Below, piece after piece: positions 11,387 through 22,639 of a stretch of 64,000 nt of DNA. The translations under genes were made by a program, and so were the position numbers. Under the pieces are notes generated by a model. It saw only the letters and a program-made list of their open reading frames with translations. It searched no databases and was not told the origin of the DNA. The stretch is from Ypsolopha sequella. Taxonomy: Eukaryota > Arthropoda > Insecta > Lepidoptera > Ypsolophidae. Position 1 is the first letter of the stretch, and every line of letters starts with the position of its first letter. The stretch covers positions 23,760,069 through 23,824,068 of the forward strand of contig OW203993.1 of assembly GCA_934047225.1 (NCBI GenBank), read 5' to 3'.

Positions 11387-11592
11387 AGTCCGTTAACAAC
11401 TTCCGTAGATTTTGTGAAAGTCCCTGTTCAATATATATTATTGTCTATGCCCTGTTCAGACCGATTAACTGTTATAATAAATCGATTAACTATTGAGTAG
11501 TTTCAGTCATTAGTCTGTTAACAACTTCCGTAGATTTTGTAAAAATCCCCGTTCAATATATTATTGTCTGTGCTCTGTTCAGACCGATTAAC
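11387..11592. repeat. Direct duplication, 125-bp period
   Basis: Two copies of a segment beginning agtcYgttaacaacttcc and ending tgttcagaccgattaac lie 125 bp apart (starts at 11387 and 11512). They differ at several bases (gtgaaagtccctg against gtaaaaatccccg), so the duplication is not recent. Confidence 0.85.
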
Positions 11593-11672
11593 ACCTTGCC
11601 TGTTTTCAATATCTCCTTTCTGTGTGAGTGCAACTCATCCTGTCTTATTGACGCGTTCTATCAGGCAAGGTG
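11592..11672. repeat. Short inverted repeat
   Basis: caccttgcctg at the left is mirrored by caggcaaggtg at the right, enclosing about 59 bp. It joins the end of the 125-bp duplication and could be the tip of a small element. Confidence 0.5.
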
Positions 11673-11810
11673 GGTGTAAAGCGTAAACCGATTGTGTTAA
11701 AAAAAAATCACGATACGGCCACAATAATTCAGAAGGCCAAGTCAAAGAGTACATAATAAATAAAAAATGGTAATTTTTTTTTGCTTTCAAATTATACATA
11801 CATACATATA

Positions 11811-11936
11811 CTCAAGCCTGTCTCCCAGAGGGGTATGCAGAGGCTACAGATTTCTATCTGCTACGATCCTAACACACCTCTTTCGCCTCTTCCACATCCA
11901 TCAAATCTAAGTTCTTCTATTCCAGGTGTACTTTTG
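11811..11936 (+). mobile_element. Interspersed repeat fragment (SINE-like)
   Basis: The wording caagcctgtctcccagagg, ggtatgcagaggc and gctacgatcctaacacac resembles a repeat recalled as frequent in moth and butterfly genomes. No frame or termini are visible, and the ends are approximate. Confidence 0.4.
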
Positions 11937-11950
11937 ACATTGCCCTTCCT

Positions 11951-12533
11951 CAAAAAATGTTTCAGAATACTATAGGTAATCACTAATTAGCGTACAAACT
12001 GCGCATGTCTATATTGAGGGTAAATTTGCCAATTTAGTCATAGAATTAATCTAAAAATGACCTTGCAGGAAGCTGATGATGCTATGAAGTCATAAAATGC
12101 CAAAATTAGTGTTACATAAATTTTAACACAAATGTTAAATGAAGTTTTCATAAAACACATTATGAAATCACTAAAGATGATTTCTCACTCTTTTTGTGCA
12201 GAAGGAATGAAATGCGTGTAATTGGAAGAAAAGCCTTTAATGGTTTGGTTCTTTGGAAAAATAAATCGATTAAAGGAGAAAAGTTTATGCTCACTTGATT
12301 TTGAGTGATGCATTTCCAATTTTTGACGTGGTTCGAGCTTCGAGGTTTCGTTGCAAACTCAAAATTAAAACCAAAGTTAGAACCACAAATAGCTATTGCT
12401 ACATATGTTACTGGCCAAACCCAATTTTAGGATAAACTAGTTTGGCCCAGGCCAAAATGGTTTTGGGTTATCATAAAAAAATAACCACGAAGGTAATTAA
12501 TGGCGGTCGCCCCACTACACTACACTACGCTAT
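11951..12533. other. No gene seen; small imperfect palindrome
   Basis: Only notable item: ggccaaacccaatttta..ggccaaaatggttttgggtta near 12412-12470, a weak inverted repeat. Otherwise AT-rich without features. Confidence 0.45.
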
Positions 12534-12695
12534 TTAGGGCATGCAGGCGTCCTCAAGTTTGCTTCACTGTTCAGCAAGTGGTAAGTAATATGTATACAAA
12601 TACTATGCCCGATCGGGGATCGAACCTCTGGTCTGGTCTGGGTCTCAAGACTGAGAGGCCAGCGTTCTATCACCTGAGCTACCGCCGCTTTTTGT
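12534..12695 (-). mobile_element. tRNA-derived SINE, family T
   Basis: On the minus strand the head reads gcggtagctcaggtgatag then gaacgc (A box) and ggttcgatcccc (B box), as in a tRNA. The body ends in ggacgcctgcatgcccta, a variant of the 'gcatgcaggtttcctca' segment known from lepidopteran SINEs. It is non-coding and Pol III-type. No target duplication was identified. Confidence 0.75.
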
Positions 12696-12699
12696 TGGA

Positions 12700-15600
12700 C
12701 TACTCTTGAGCAAAGAACATCATCTATATAGAAACAATCCATTAACTTCTCCACTATTAGTAATTTTATTGACCGTGTCTAGTCTACGTATAAAAACGAC
12801 TAGCACTGACGTACTGTCCCAGATATTAAGAACACGTTGTCGAGTATTATTATTTTCGTATATGTTTGACGTCTATTTTTCAACGCTCTTCAATATTTTT
12901 GGCCGACTATTTTTGTTTCGGGACCGCCTCAGTCGTTTCAGCAAAGATTAGGTTAGACGCCTCATTGCAGATGTGACTGTAGGTAAATCCGTTTTCTGAT
13001 ATGTGAAAATATCAAGTGTAAATCGTAGATGTGATATAACATAATTCTACAGTCACAAGGCGCAAATAAACAATCAAAAATGTTTAAACTATTCGTTAAA
13101 AATGTGACGTCACTAAAGGGTTTTTCTTTTAATACTACGGAAATTTTTAAGTCTAGGAGTCAAAAAAAACCTCCATTTAATATTTGGCATAAACGCTCCA
13201 TAGGATCACATTAGTAAATCCTGAGACTTCCAGACTCCTAGGGTGTTGGCGCCCCTCTCTCCCCCAAATGATCCCTGATTTAAGATTTTTTAATCTTTCT
13301 TGAAAATGGGGGGAGTTAGGTGAAAATTTTCAAAGAAACAAATAATCCTTAATAAACCTATTAAACGGTACCATTTCCGTACAAATTGTGATTTTATCGG
13401 GGATTCATGTCGTCACGTCACGAACATTTGGAACAATAATAATAATTCCTATAAAGTTCTTGCAAAATACTTTATCACCTCAGATATAAGGCACTGCAAC
13501 TTTATTACTAATTGGGCAATTTAAGATGTGGTCTCGTTTTGTAGACAAACATGTAAGTAAAAATGTTTCTAAAAAAGCTTTTATCGTTATCCTTACAATG
13601 TTTCAAGAAATCAAAGAATTTGCAGAAATTTGAGATTATTTTTTGTTTTTGTTATATGTTGGTAAGCATATCTCAAAGACTAAAGTTTCAATTAGTATAA
13701 AGCTAGTATGGCTATAGAGTCAGGAAGTTTTTTATTTTTGATCCCGCCCTTATAGCTTCAATCAAAATTCTCGTAGTATAAAACTCCTGATTGATTCTAC
13801 ACCTGTGTACCAAAATTTTTCAGCATTGCTTTCCGGCTACTAATCAGTTATTTATGATAAAATTTTGGACCGACGGACACACACTATTTTTGCCTATGAC
13901 TATTTTACGTAACATTTACTGTTTAACTTAGTTCTATTTTCTGAAGACTGTTTTTTTTTTATTAATTTTTTCTTGGTGGCCTATCTGCGTTAGATGTTAG
14001 TCTATATTTTCACATGTCAGTCACAAAGTCGTTTTGTGGGCTATTCTCTGCGCTTTATTGTCGCCTACCCATTGTTTATTTAAACAATAACCGGTTATTT
14101 TTATTTTATTTTTATTGCAGCGACATCTTTACGATTACAAACGGTGGCGCGAAACATTGGCTGTCTAGTTGTTGGCATTTTTATTGCGGTTTTTGAGTTT
14201 TTTACAAGAGAATGACGTCTTTTGCATGAACAATACAAATTACTTCTCTGTCTTTTGAACTCATGCTCAAAGAAATTTAATTTATTGAAATCGATAACAC
14301 ATTATTTATTTTTTGTTTAGTATCTACAGCCGTACAATAAAAATTAACGTGTGGTCGTTAAAGTTGTAATGGCAAATGTAAAATGTAAATTTTTTTGTTA
14401 CTGTTACATAAAATATACCAAAATAATTAACAGAAAATCAATAAAAGAACAGCAAATTAACGAGGATCATGTAAATGACATCCAGTTATTTTCAAGTAAA
14501 TTAGTGTTTGAAATACCGAAACAAAAGATTTGTTTTGACTTTTATTTAGTTAAAATATTCGGAGAATCACTAACGAGTCAACACCTGTCACTTCAATGTT
14601 TCACAATTGTTATTTGCGTTTAAAAAATCCGGCCATTGTTTCAGCCAAGAAGACAATTCAATCTTCACTTTAGTATTCTTACGACTATTTTCGAATACTT
14701 TTTAAATAGACGCACATAAAATTTCATTGTAAGTCGTTATGTTTTCATTTGAAAATAGAGCTCTAGTAATCAAAATTTAAGAATCATATTTTCAAATTTC
14801 TTTTCTATTCGTCAGTCGTTCTGTTCCAAATTTGAATTTGAAGTGTTGTAGCCACGATGACAATAGGGCTGGAAAGTGTTGACAGTTGATTATCTCAGAG
14901 AGCGTTAGTGAAGACAATCGGAATTTTCATCTTTGTCACAAATCACTGACAAATTACTTTGGCTCTTTTTTGTTATTTTTCCTCGCGCATTGTTTCGGAA
15001 TTTAAATAATGCTTTTTTTTGCTTGTTTGCATATTATTTATGGCTTGAGTTAGCCGTTTGCATGAAGTATGTGAATATTAAAATTTTATAATTCGTCTGT
15101 TCCACGCGTGAGTTAGTGACTCAGTTAATTTTCGAGTTTTATTGCCTTTGTTACACGATGAAGTTTTTATACATTTTTTTTAAGGACAAACGTAAAAGTT
15201 ACAATGAATATACATTTTAATTTTGAACATAAACTTTTGACACATGCTCGGATGGAAGCTAAAATAAGTCGGATTTGAACAGTAACAGATCTCCCTCTAT
15301 TTAGAAATGTCAAATCTTTTTGGTGCGTTAATCTCGAGATTACAATGTCAAGACGAATGTCAACTAAAGTATACTTTGACACATCTTGAATACGTGACGA
15401 AGAATGTTTACATTACACACATCACTATTTTGACAATGACCTTTTGTACTTGCCAACCTAATTTGCTTTTTATTTGCTTAACCATAAGTTTTTTATTTGC
15501 ATAACAATTGTAATTTTAAACAATCAGACTAATGTCAACTGTTAAGATTTTGCTATTTAAATGGACTTTGATGTTGAAAAAAACTAGATTTATTTTGATA

Positions 15601-15887
15601 TGACATTGTCTTCAAGCTTCAGTTGTAACTTTTTTGAAAATAAATACAATAAAAGTAGATATATTATTTAGTTATATGCGTCATTCATGTAAGCCGATTG
15701 GGCTTTTAGATTTATCAGTTTTCTCTGATCAATATTTTGTTTTTAAGTTTGACGTTAATTTTTTCGTATCAATTTTCTATGAAAAGATTCCCATTTTACG
15801 ATATTTTGTAATAATGGATCAGTTTCCATAGACAATATTTGATGAAGGATCCTTTAAAAGTGATAGTGTAACATCAACCTAAGAAAT
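12700..15887. other. 3.2 kb without a recognised feature
   Basis: AT-rich throughout. A short inverted pair, gatgtgactgtag and ctacagtcaca, lies near 12970-13060. The small open frames at 14014, 14351, 15307 and 15634 lack good starts or protein motifs, and I do not call them. Confidence 0.5.
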
Positions 15888-16191
15888 ACCACTTAAGAAA
15901 AAAAAATCTTGCTTACTAGAATAATTATTGAAAATTTGCTCAATTGAATGTCTAGAAATAACAATGAAATATTTTTAGATACAAAAGTATTCAAAGACAC
16001 CGTCTATTTATAGATACAATTTAAACGTATGCCAAAAGCGGCCGTATTTACCAAAATCTAAAATTTTGGCTCGTCGAAGACTTTGTCTATGCTATTTAAA
16101 AACAGTTCAATTGTTATTTCTAGACACTGAATTGAGCACACTTTCAATAATTATTCTATTAGGTAAGTTACTATATTTTTTTCTAAGGTGG
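15888..16191. mobile_element. Fold-back element with about 75-bp arms
   Basis: The left arm ccacttaagaaaaaa..tactagaataattattg..caattgaatgtctagaaata is mirrored by tatttctagacactgaattg..caataattattctatta..tttttctaaggtgg. There is no transposase, and the flanking duplication is unclear. Single copy in the window. Confidence 0.7.
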
Positions 16192-17010
16192 GAGCACTTT
16201 CGCAGCATAAAGCGCCTTAATTTCGCAACTGTGCCTTTTGTACAGTATCATGTTCAATGGTTAAAATAGTATAGTGTCTTGAAAGTTTTCTGCAATAACT
16301 AATAATATCATGAAATTTCAAGCATTTCCTGTAGTTCTAATTTATACATTAGGGCTATAAAATTAGGTCATACCAATTTCTTTGACGTAGAATTGACGTC
16401 ACTACTTAAATGACAAAATCTTGTGACAAAGTCTCAAGTGTAAGACATTAGAGCACATTTTGCTTCGTCAAAATTAATTTTACAGTAATAACACCTGTTA
16501 GTGATGTCTTTAGATTATTGTAACTCAAGAATATGCAATTCTGGTTCAAACTTTATAACAACTCTTTCTAAGAAAAGATTAGAAGAAAAAAATACAGTTT
16601 GTTTTCCGTTGTTTTTATGAATAACTCACTACAATACACTTTAGCTGGAAACTTAATATCCAGTCTGGATACGGTATTGCTTTATTACCATCGTAGTGAC
16701 CCTAGTCAACATATAGGCTATAAGGGAAGATGATAAAATAACCACCAAGCCGAAAAAGGGACAAACATTGCATTAAAGCGGGCGGAGCTGCGGGCGAAAG
16801 ACTTCGATCATCATTATATAAGGGAGGTGCTAAGGCACAATTTGACCTTCGGCCTTGACCAAAAATCTGATTTCTAAGAAATATAACAGACAGGTTATTT
16901 TTGAAATTTATTTATTAAATTTACTACCGATGCATTAGGAAGCTATGAGAAATTTTCTTTTGAGAAAAAGCTAGTTTTCGCCTAATAAAAATAGCTTCCA
17001 TGATGTAACA
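16192..17010. other. No gene seen; possible Helitron scrap
   Basis: At 16690-16800 wording such as acatataggctata, aaaataaccaccaagccg and gagctgcgggcgaaag echoes the Helitron-like copies at 6.8 and 18.9 kb but is too short to bound. The rest is featureless. Confidence 0.35.
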
Positions 17011-17388
17011 TTACAACCATTTTATAAATAACAAATTAATCGTTTTACACGAGCAATTAATATCTATTTCAGACCATAAACTAGGTATTGTTGACGTAAG
17101 ATGCGCAAGCGATGCCGTATTTTGTTCTAAAGCTTCAAGAATGCTATAACTCTCCCTTAATGTGACGCCAGAACAACAAAATACATTAAGGGGAAGCTTC
17201 TCCAACGATTTATTGACCACAAACCTGTTACCGGCTACTTTTGACCAGCAACTATCTAATGGGTCTGTCACTGAGGTCTTTAACTTGAAAGTCGTTTGGT
17301 TACATTTTTGCTGAAAAACATATGCTTTGCGGAAAAGTATCTTTAGTGAGAAGTTACTATTATTTTTCAGTAAAAAAAAACGATACAT
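17011..17388 (-). CDS. Unrecognised 125-codon reading frame
   Basis: An ATG-initiated frame of 125 codons on the minus strand, the longest here with mixed, non-repetitive composition. It has an N-terminal basic stretch (residues 1-30), several Cys (CNQTT, DSCWSK, VFCCSG, DINCSC) and a helical-looking segment LRESYSILEALEQNTASLAH near residues 78-97. I do not recognise the family; it lacks an obvious signal peptide or catalytic motif. The upstream base context (aaatttaaATG) is only weakly favourable, and no clear splice sites bracket it. It could be a short gene, a terminal exon, a decayed transposon piece, or chance. Confidence 0.2.
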   Translation of the reverse strand: MYRFFLLKNNSNFSLKILFRKAYVFQQKCNQTTFKLKTSVTDPLDSCWSKVAGNRFVVNKSLEKLPLNVFCCSGVTLRESYSILEALEQNTASLAHLTSTIPSLWSEIDINCSCKTINLLFIKWL

Positions 17389-17632
17389 TTAAAATTTTAA
17401 CGTATATTTCGTAAACTAAAGCTAACGGATGTATGATTTTGTTAAATTATAAATTGCACAAAACTAATGATTGTTTATCTTAGCATGAATATAATGTTTA
17501 AGCAATTATCATCACAATACTACTAGAAAACCTAAATTATGGCTATTAAATTGTAAAAGAAAACAAATTTTACGAAAAGTTGAGGGATAAATTCTTAAAC
17601 AAACTTAAATACGTTTTGACAAATGGTCATGC

Positions 17633-17688
17633 ACTCAGCAAATGCTATTGGATCATACACAATGATCCGAACAGCGCTGATTTTCAGT
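17633..17688 (-). mobile_element. LINE 3'-UTR structured motif (copy 1)
   Basis: The motif ctcagcaaatgct..agcgctgattttcag is shared with 43905-43952 and 63252-63300. Here the internal hairpin is GGATCAT-acaca-ATGATCC. In the other two copies the motif sits upstream of a minus-strand LINE tail; no tail remains here. Confidence 0.5.
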
Positions 17689-17939
17689 GAGATGAAATAA
17701 TATTGTTGATTGTTAAGGGTGCATGGACAAAAAAGTTTGGTACTTTTGATAAAATTTGATAGAATACATTCAGTGCCTTTATGATATTTACTATAATACC
17801 AATATATATTATGAAGTGAAATAAAAATGGTCTTTGTAGGTTAAACTTGGTGTCTGTATTCAGTTATCGTAAAAAATTACAGGTAGGTATGCGTGACATA
17901 TATGTCACACGAAAGCTGGGAGGATGACTGCAATCCGCG

Positions 17940-18410
17940 GCAGCGGGGTCGATGCGCCGCACATAGCTTGTATAATCAAATTCCATAATATGTCACTACA
18001 AAAGTATAAAATAAAGCCCTGCGCTTTACTTATTTTATCTTAATAGGATAAGTGAAGAATAAGTACACACCTTACAGACAATCACACATAATCACACACC
18101 CTCACACACCCACCACACACACATACACCACAATTATATAATAGAATAAGTTGTTTCTTAGATAAGTTTGAAAGTGTACATAAGTGTCTTGTTTTCGTTT
18201 TTGTTTTTATTTTTTATTGAAAAATCAATTTCTAAAATGTATCTCAATTATCTAAATTCTATTTTATTGAACTAAACTTATTAGAAAATGTACTGAGCGT
18301 TAGAGGCTAGTTACCTACAGCATAAAGGGAATCCTAGTGTAGGGACTAGAGACCATGTAAAAATATGTAAATGTTTGTTTCAATAAAGATATTATTATAT
18401 TATATATATA
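17940..18410 (+). mobile_element. Probable retroelement 3' end with CA-rich stretch
   Basis: GC-richer start (ccgcggcagcggggtcgatg) followed by a CA-rich tract (18070-18130) and an end caataaagatattattata that looks like a polyadenylation signal plus (ATT)-type tail. No coding remnant was recognised; the class is a guess. Confidence 0.3.
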
Positions 18411-18420
18411 AGTAATGAAC

Positions 18421-18894
18421 TTCTCCTTAACAAAGACTGTAACAAATGCATTCTCAATATCAGTCGTAGTTAAAAAATTGTCTCAAAATTAAAAAATATA
18501 ACTGTCACATTCTCAGTACCACACGTTAGTCAATCAAAAGTGTTTACAAAAATGTCTAAATTTTAGTGTTTATTCTTTGTTACGCTGATTTATTGTGTTA
18601 TAGTTGTTAATGTGTTAACATTTGTCAGAAATACGTATTTTATACGCGTGTGCGATTAAGAAAATTACACCACTAATGGGGTATTCAAAAAGAGATATGT
18701 CCTATCCTTCGACCCAAAATAAATACGAAATTTAAAAACATAGAAATAGCATAGAAATCTTCTGTGAACAAAAATATACGTGATATTGTAAATCAAATTA
18801 AAATGATATTGTAAATCAAAATAAAAGTTTCGGATGTCTTTTCAATATAGCAAGATATAGATAATATCAATTGTTATGAAATTCCACTAATATT
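18421..18894. other. No gene seen
   Basis: AT-rich; a direct repeat aaatgatattgtaaatcaaa occurs twice near 18780-18825. Nothing else recognised. Confidence 0.5.
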
Positions 18895-19096
18895 GTAAAT
18901 GCGAAAGTTTGTGCGTGTGTGTGTGTTTGTTACTTCTTCACGCTGAAACAGCTGGATGAAATTTGGAGTGGAGATAGCTTATCCCTTGAATCAACACATA
19001 GGCTACATTTTATCCCAAAAAATACCACTGTTCCTGTGGGAAAAAGAATGACATAAAACCGATTATCACGCAGGCAGCGGCGCGGGCAAAAGCTAG
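18895..19096 (+). mobile_element. Helitron-like non-autonomous element
   Basis: Begins gtaaatgcgaaagtttgtg with a (GT)n run, continues gttacttcttcacgctgaaa and acacataggctac, and ends gcgggcaaaagctag before t. This matches the CTAG|T end of lepidopteran non-autonomous Helitrons as I recall them. Diverged relatives lie at 51895-52087 (+) and 19954-20300 (-). No Rep/helicase coding sequence. Confidence 0.65.
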
Positions 19097-19121
19097 TACT
19101 ACATATACTTACTAACTCTTC

Positions 19122-19402
19122 CTAGAAGGTGACATAAATTTGATTTATATAGCCGATGATAGACAAATTCATACTGGAGACTCCGCAAGTGGTCAGGATC
19201 TTCAGTGAAATACGCAAAATAAAATGTAGGTGTCTTATACTAATTAACTTAATTAAATACTAATTGGTAGTTCCTGAATAAGTTTGACGGCGCAAAAAAT
19301 ATTTTTCGAATTTCTCAAAAAGGATCATTTAACCTTGGTCCTGACCACTTACCCAGTATCCCGTATGAATTTGGCTATATGAATCGAGGTCACCTTTTAT
19401 AG
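19122..19402. mobile_element. MITE, family F relative (F3)
   Basis: Diverged inverted ends: left ctagaaggtgac..tatatagcc..aaattcatac, right gtatgaatttggctatat..gaggtcaccttttatag. The inner gtggtcaggatc and gatcatttaacc..ctgaccactt also mirror. Related to F1 and F2 (37.8 and 55.8 kb) by ggtgac and aattcata. Confidence 0.6.
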
Positions 19403-19953
19403 CATTTTTTTGTTACGCAACTGGTGGTAGTTTAATAAAAATTTCGTCATCATTGGATTTTACACGGTAATGTTGACTGCTATGAGAGTTTTTGTTGACA
19501 TAATGGCAATATAAAACCCTTCAAAACACTTACAATACCAATAATAGGGTTCAAAGCCGTATTAAAAACCACAATTTATTCTCAGTAAACAAACATATTG
19601 CCGTATCGTCATACATTTTCGTGTTACAACGTGAACGCTAATTTGCCTCCGCGGAATAAGGATCAATGTAACATAAAGTATACATTTTTGACGCTAACTC
19701 TTGTTTTTATAATGAAAAATGGCTTGTTTACACTCGCATCAATGCAGTTTATGTGACAAAGATGCTTTTTTGTCAGAAATTATGAATACGTTTTCAGAAA
19801 TACCGACGTTTTTGAAATAAATTGATGCGCGGCTTATGTGTAACCTGACAATTAATTTAAGGACTCCTCTGTGTAGTTCCGATCTCATTATGATCTTGTA
19901 ATGGCTACTAAGAAAGTAGTGCTTTGGGAAATGCATGGCTAACTAAGGTATAT
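19403..19953. other. No gene seen
   Basis: AT-rich sequence with no element, tRNA or credible frame recognised. Confidence 0.5.
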
Positions 19954-20300
19954 TCTTTTGCCCGCGGCTTTACCCGCGTTGACTAAGGTTTTGTATAGTC
20001 GTATCGAATCCCACCCCATCCCATCCCATCCCACTAATGCCACTATCCCATCCCATCACATCCTCACTATCCCATCCCACTAATATTCAACGGCGTGAAG
20101 GAGTAACAGTACATCACTTTTCTATAGGGACTTGACACCCCATTGCCTTCCAAGGGGAACTGATTTATGTGATAAAAAGTAGCCATGTCCTATTTCAGGT
20201 CTAGTGCTACATTTGTGCAAAGTTTCAACCTAATCGTTTAAGTAGTTTCGGCGTGAAGGAGTAACAAACATCCATCCATCCATCCAAACTTTCGCATTTA
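19954..20300 (-). mobile_element. Helitron-like element with CCCAT satellite
   Basis: On the minus strand it starts aaatgcgaaagtttgg with (ATGG)n, then gttactccttcacgccg (present twice) and tggctactttttatc, and ends near cgcgggtaaagccgcgggca. A (CCCAT)n stretch occupies about 19998-20070. It is related to 18895-19096, but the terminal CTAG is lost. Confidence 0.6.
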
Positions 20301-20349
20301 TAATATTGTTGGGATGGGATTGTACATATAAATATCATTACAATTGCAC

Positions 20350-20435
20350 TTGAAAATAACATGTACATAGTCTAGCTTATCTCTAAGCAGAGATGTCTTC
20401 CAGCAAACCTCTGTGATAAATAAAATCATAATAAA
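20350..20435 (+). mobile_element. LINE 3' tail remnant
   Basis: cttatctctaagcagagatg then tcttccagcaaacct and gataaataaaatcataataa: the same wording as the minus-strand LINE end at 42040-42230 (cttatcgctta..cgatctctttcag acaacct), with a polyadenylation-like AATAAA. No coding remnant. Confidence 0.4.
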
Positions 20436-21508
20436 TAAGTAGGCATCCTCAAATATACGTGTACAGTACACTAACATACAACGCCTTCACTCTCTACCTT
20501 TTTCAATCCAAAAACATGAACATTTTGGAGGGTTTTGGTATGTGTTTTCACAAAAAATTGTACATACCAACAAAGTTAACCTCTTTGCAAAACATGTTAC
20601 GTAGAAAAACAATCTTCACGCAACGTAGTAATACTTTATATTCTCTGACGCAAGCATCGATCACTATATCCCCTCTGCCTACCCCCAATTGCCACAGCGC
20701 TGTCAGCCCTTCAGCAATAATTGCCTGATCCATCATAATATGACAGCAAACACAACTATATAATTTCGGGTTAAGCATTGAATTAAATGTATTATGAATA
20801 TCAATATATATAGGTATGGTGTGGACCGGGAGCTGAAACTTGAAATAAGGGTAGATATTTTACGTCAACCAAAGCGAGATATAAGACTACAAAACCCAAT
20901 GAAAAAATTATGTTCAAAGGCAACAGTATAATTTTAACCATTGCTAGTTGAAAAGAAAGTATTGGTTAACCGAACAGTGAATAAAACATTTTTTTTTCTT
21001 TGTTCATATATTTTCTGGGCGAGGCAAAGGTATTTGACAATATAGCCAAGTCTATAGTTTTTTTTTTAATAGGTTCAAATGCGCAAACGACCAAGTCTGA
21101 TTTTCTTTATTTCTTCATCTGTATTATATTTTTCATTTCTTGTTTCATTCTTCTCAGAATAACTCAAAAGCCCACATCCACTTTTAGTACTTTGATCCAA
21201 TAGTCAAACAAAAACAAAACCACTAGTTTTGTATCCCGCCTGATTAGAGTAATGTTTTGTATATACCTATAAAATAACAATTAATTTTTTTTTCTCTTAT
21301 AACCGGTCACTTGAAAGCATAATAAAATGTGATTCAATTAACTACTAACTATAATTCAAACTATTAAACAGTAGTTTTTTTTGTAGTCAATGGTAAAAAG
21401 TAGAGTTTATAACCAGTGAAAAAAAAAACCGTCTCTGCTATTGTACGAGTATTTTTCGCTTCGCTCAGGATTCAACTTTAGAATTCCTCGCTACGCTTGG
21501 GATTCTAC
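20436..21508. other. No gene seen
   Basis: Small open frames at 20459-20728 (+) and 20548-20778 (-) overlap each other and show no motif. The end (21440-21508) has an inexact repeat gcttcgctcaggattc..gctacgcttgggattc ahead of the TTAA element. Confidence 0.5.
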
Positions 21509-21512
21509 TTAA

Positions 21513-21979
21513 GGCGATTACCGTCGCCAAATTAGCAGCTCGATGTTTGTCTGTATGAATATCGACGGAAACGACATTGAAATAACGTTCATATCAGTGC
21601 ACAATGCGTGGTGGCTGTTACGACGCTCGCTGCGTCCTTGAAAGGGCAAAATAGGAGAAAATAATACTTTTCACATGGGCGTCATTGTTCGATTGAATAA
21701 TGCTATGTTATATTTATAGCTATCAAGTTTATCTATTTATCAAAGCATAAATGAATTAAATCACCTAAGCCGCTTAGGAGCAGTAGGAAATTCAAGCCAA
21801 AAAAACACCATTCAGTTGAAACAATTTTTCTTATAGAAGTTTTGATGGTACGAAAAAGAAAAATGTTGCATATGTTGTCCTAGAGTTGATAATCCATAAT
21901 ACATTTTTTCAATATTTTTGGTTTGGCCATAAAAGAGGAGTAGGCTTTAGAAAGTACCCATTTGGCGGTATTAAGGGCC
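21513..21979. mobile_element. TTAA-flanked MITE, family B (copy B1)
   Basis: TTAA at 21509-21512 and 21980-21983. The left end ggcgattaccgtcgccaaat and right end cccatttggcggta..gggcc match copies at 33742-34105 and 53355-53820. The interior has cgtaacagcc-type sequence beside gcagcgagcgtcgtaac (reversed here) and a conserved gaggagtaggctttagaaag. No transposase; the TTAA target suggests a piggyBac-type helper. Confidence 0.85.
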
Positions 21980-21983
21980 TTAA

Positions 21984-22571
21984 GAATCCTTCGCTGCTCT
22001 CGGGGTCCAAATTTGTGCCTCGAATATACTTCTTATTTTTTTCACTTGTTGTGTACTATTTTCTTGCTTTGCTGTCTTCTTATATTAAAACTATATTTTT
22101 TTAAATTTACAAATATATGATTTACAAAATAAAAATAATATTACAATAAAATTTTAAAATAAGTTTCATTTCTAATATATTTATTTTTAGGTCTATAGTT
22201 TTTTTAAGCTTTTTGTACTTTATAGGATTATTTAGTTTTAATTTTAGGGACATTTTTTCGTAAATAAATATATAGATGAAATATGTATATAACTAACAGG
22301 TCTTATCAATGCTTCGCATCAGGCACGGTAAATGGCCAATCGTAAGCCAATTTGAGATAAAAAAGTACATATGTAAATATGAATAGGTATTTTTATAAGA
22401 ACATCGATTTGACAAATTTTCTTCATAGGTACTAATTCCCAGAAATTGGAAAAACCAAAACCACCCTCTCGTTTTCACGTTGCAAACAACACCAAAAAGT
22501 TTCCGCCTTCAAAATTTTCAATCATCTCCAAAAACAAATTATCCTTTTGAACAGTTCATACAATAGACTTA
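21984..22571. other. No gene seen
   Basis: AT-rich. Immediately right of B1, gaatccttcgctgctctcgg resembles the sequence left of B1 (ggattctact, cttcgctcagg), as if the element sits inside an older repeat. Confidence 0.4.
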
Positions 22572-22632
22572 CCAGCGCCCCCTGGCGGCGTAATTCAAAG
22601 TTACCCTTCACAATATGTCAATAGATGGCGCT
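22572..22632 (-). promoter_or_regulatory. CTCF-like motif pair
   Basis: On the minus strand 22572-22589 reads GCCGCCAGGGGGCGCTGG, close to the vertebrate CTCF core consensus. At 22623-22632 the plus strand has AGATGGCGCT, like the Drosophila CTCF core. Both lie in otherwise AT-rich DNA. This is motif similarity only; binding in this species is inferred. Confidence 0.3.
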
Positions 22633-22639
22633 GCACAAT

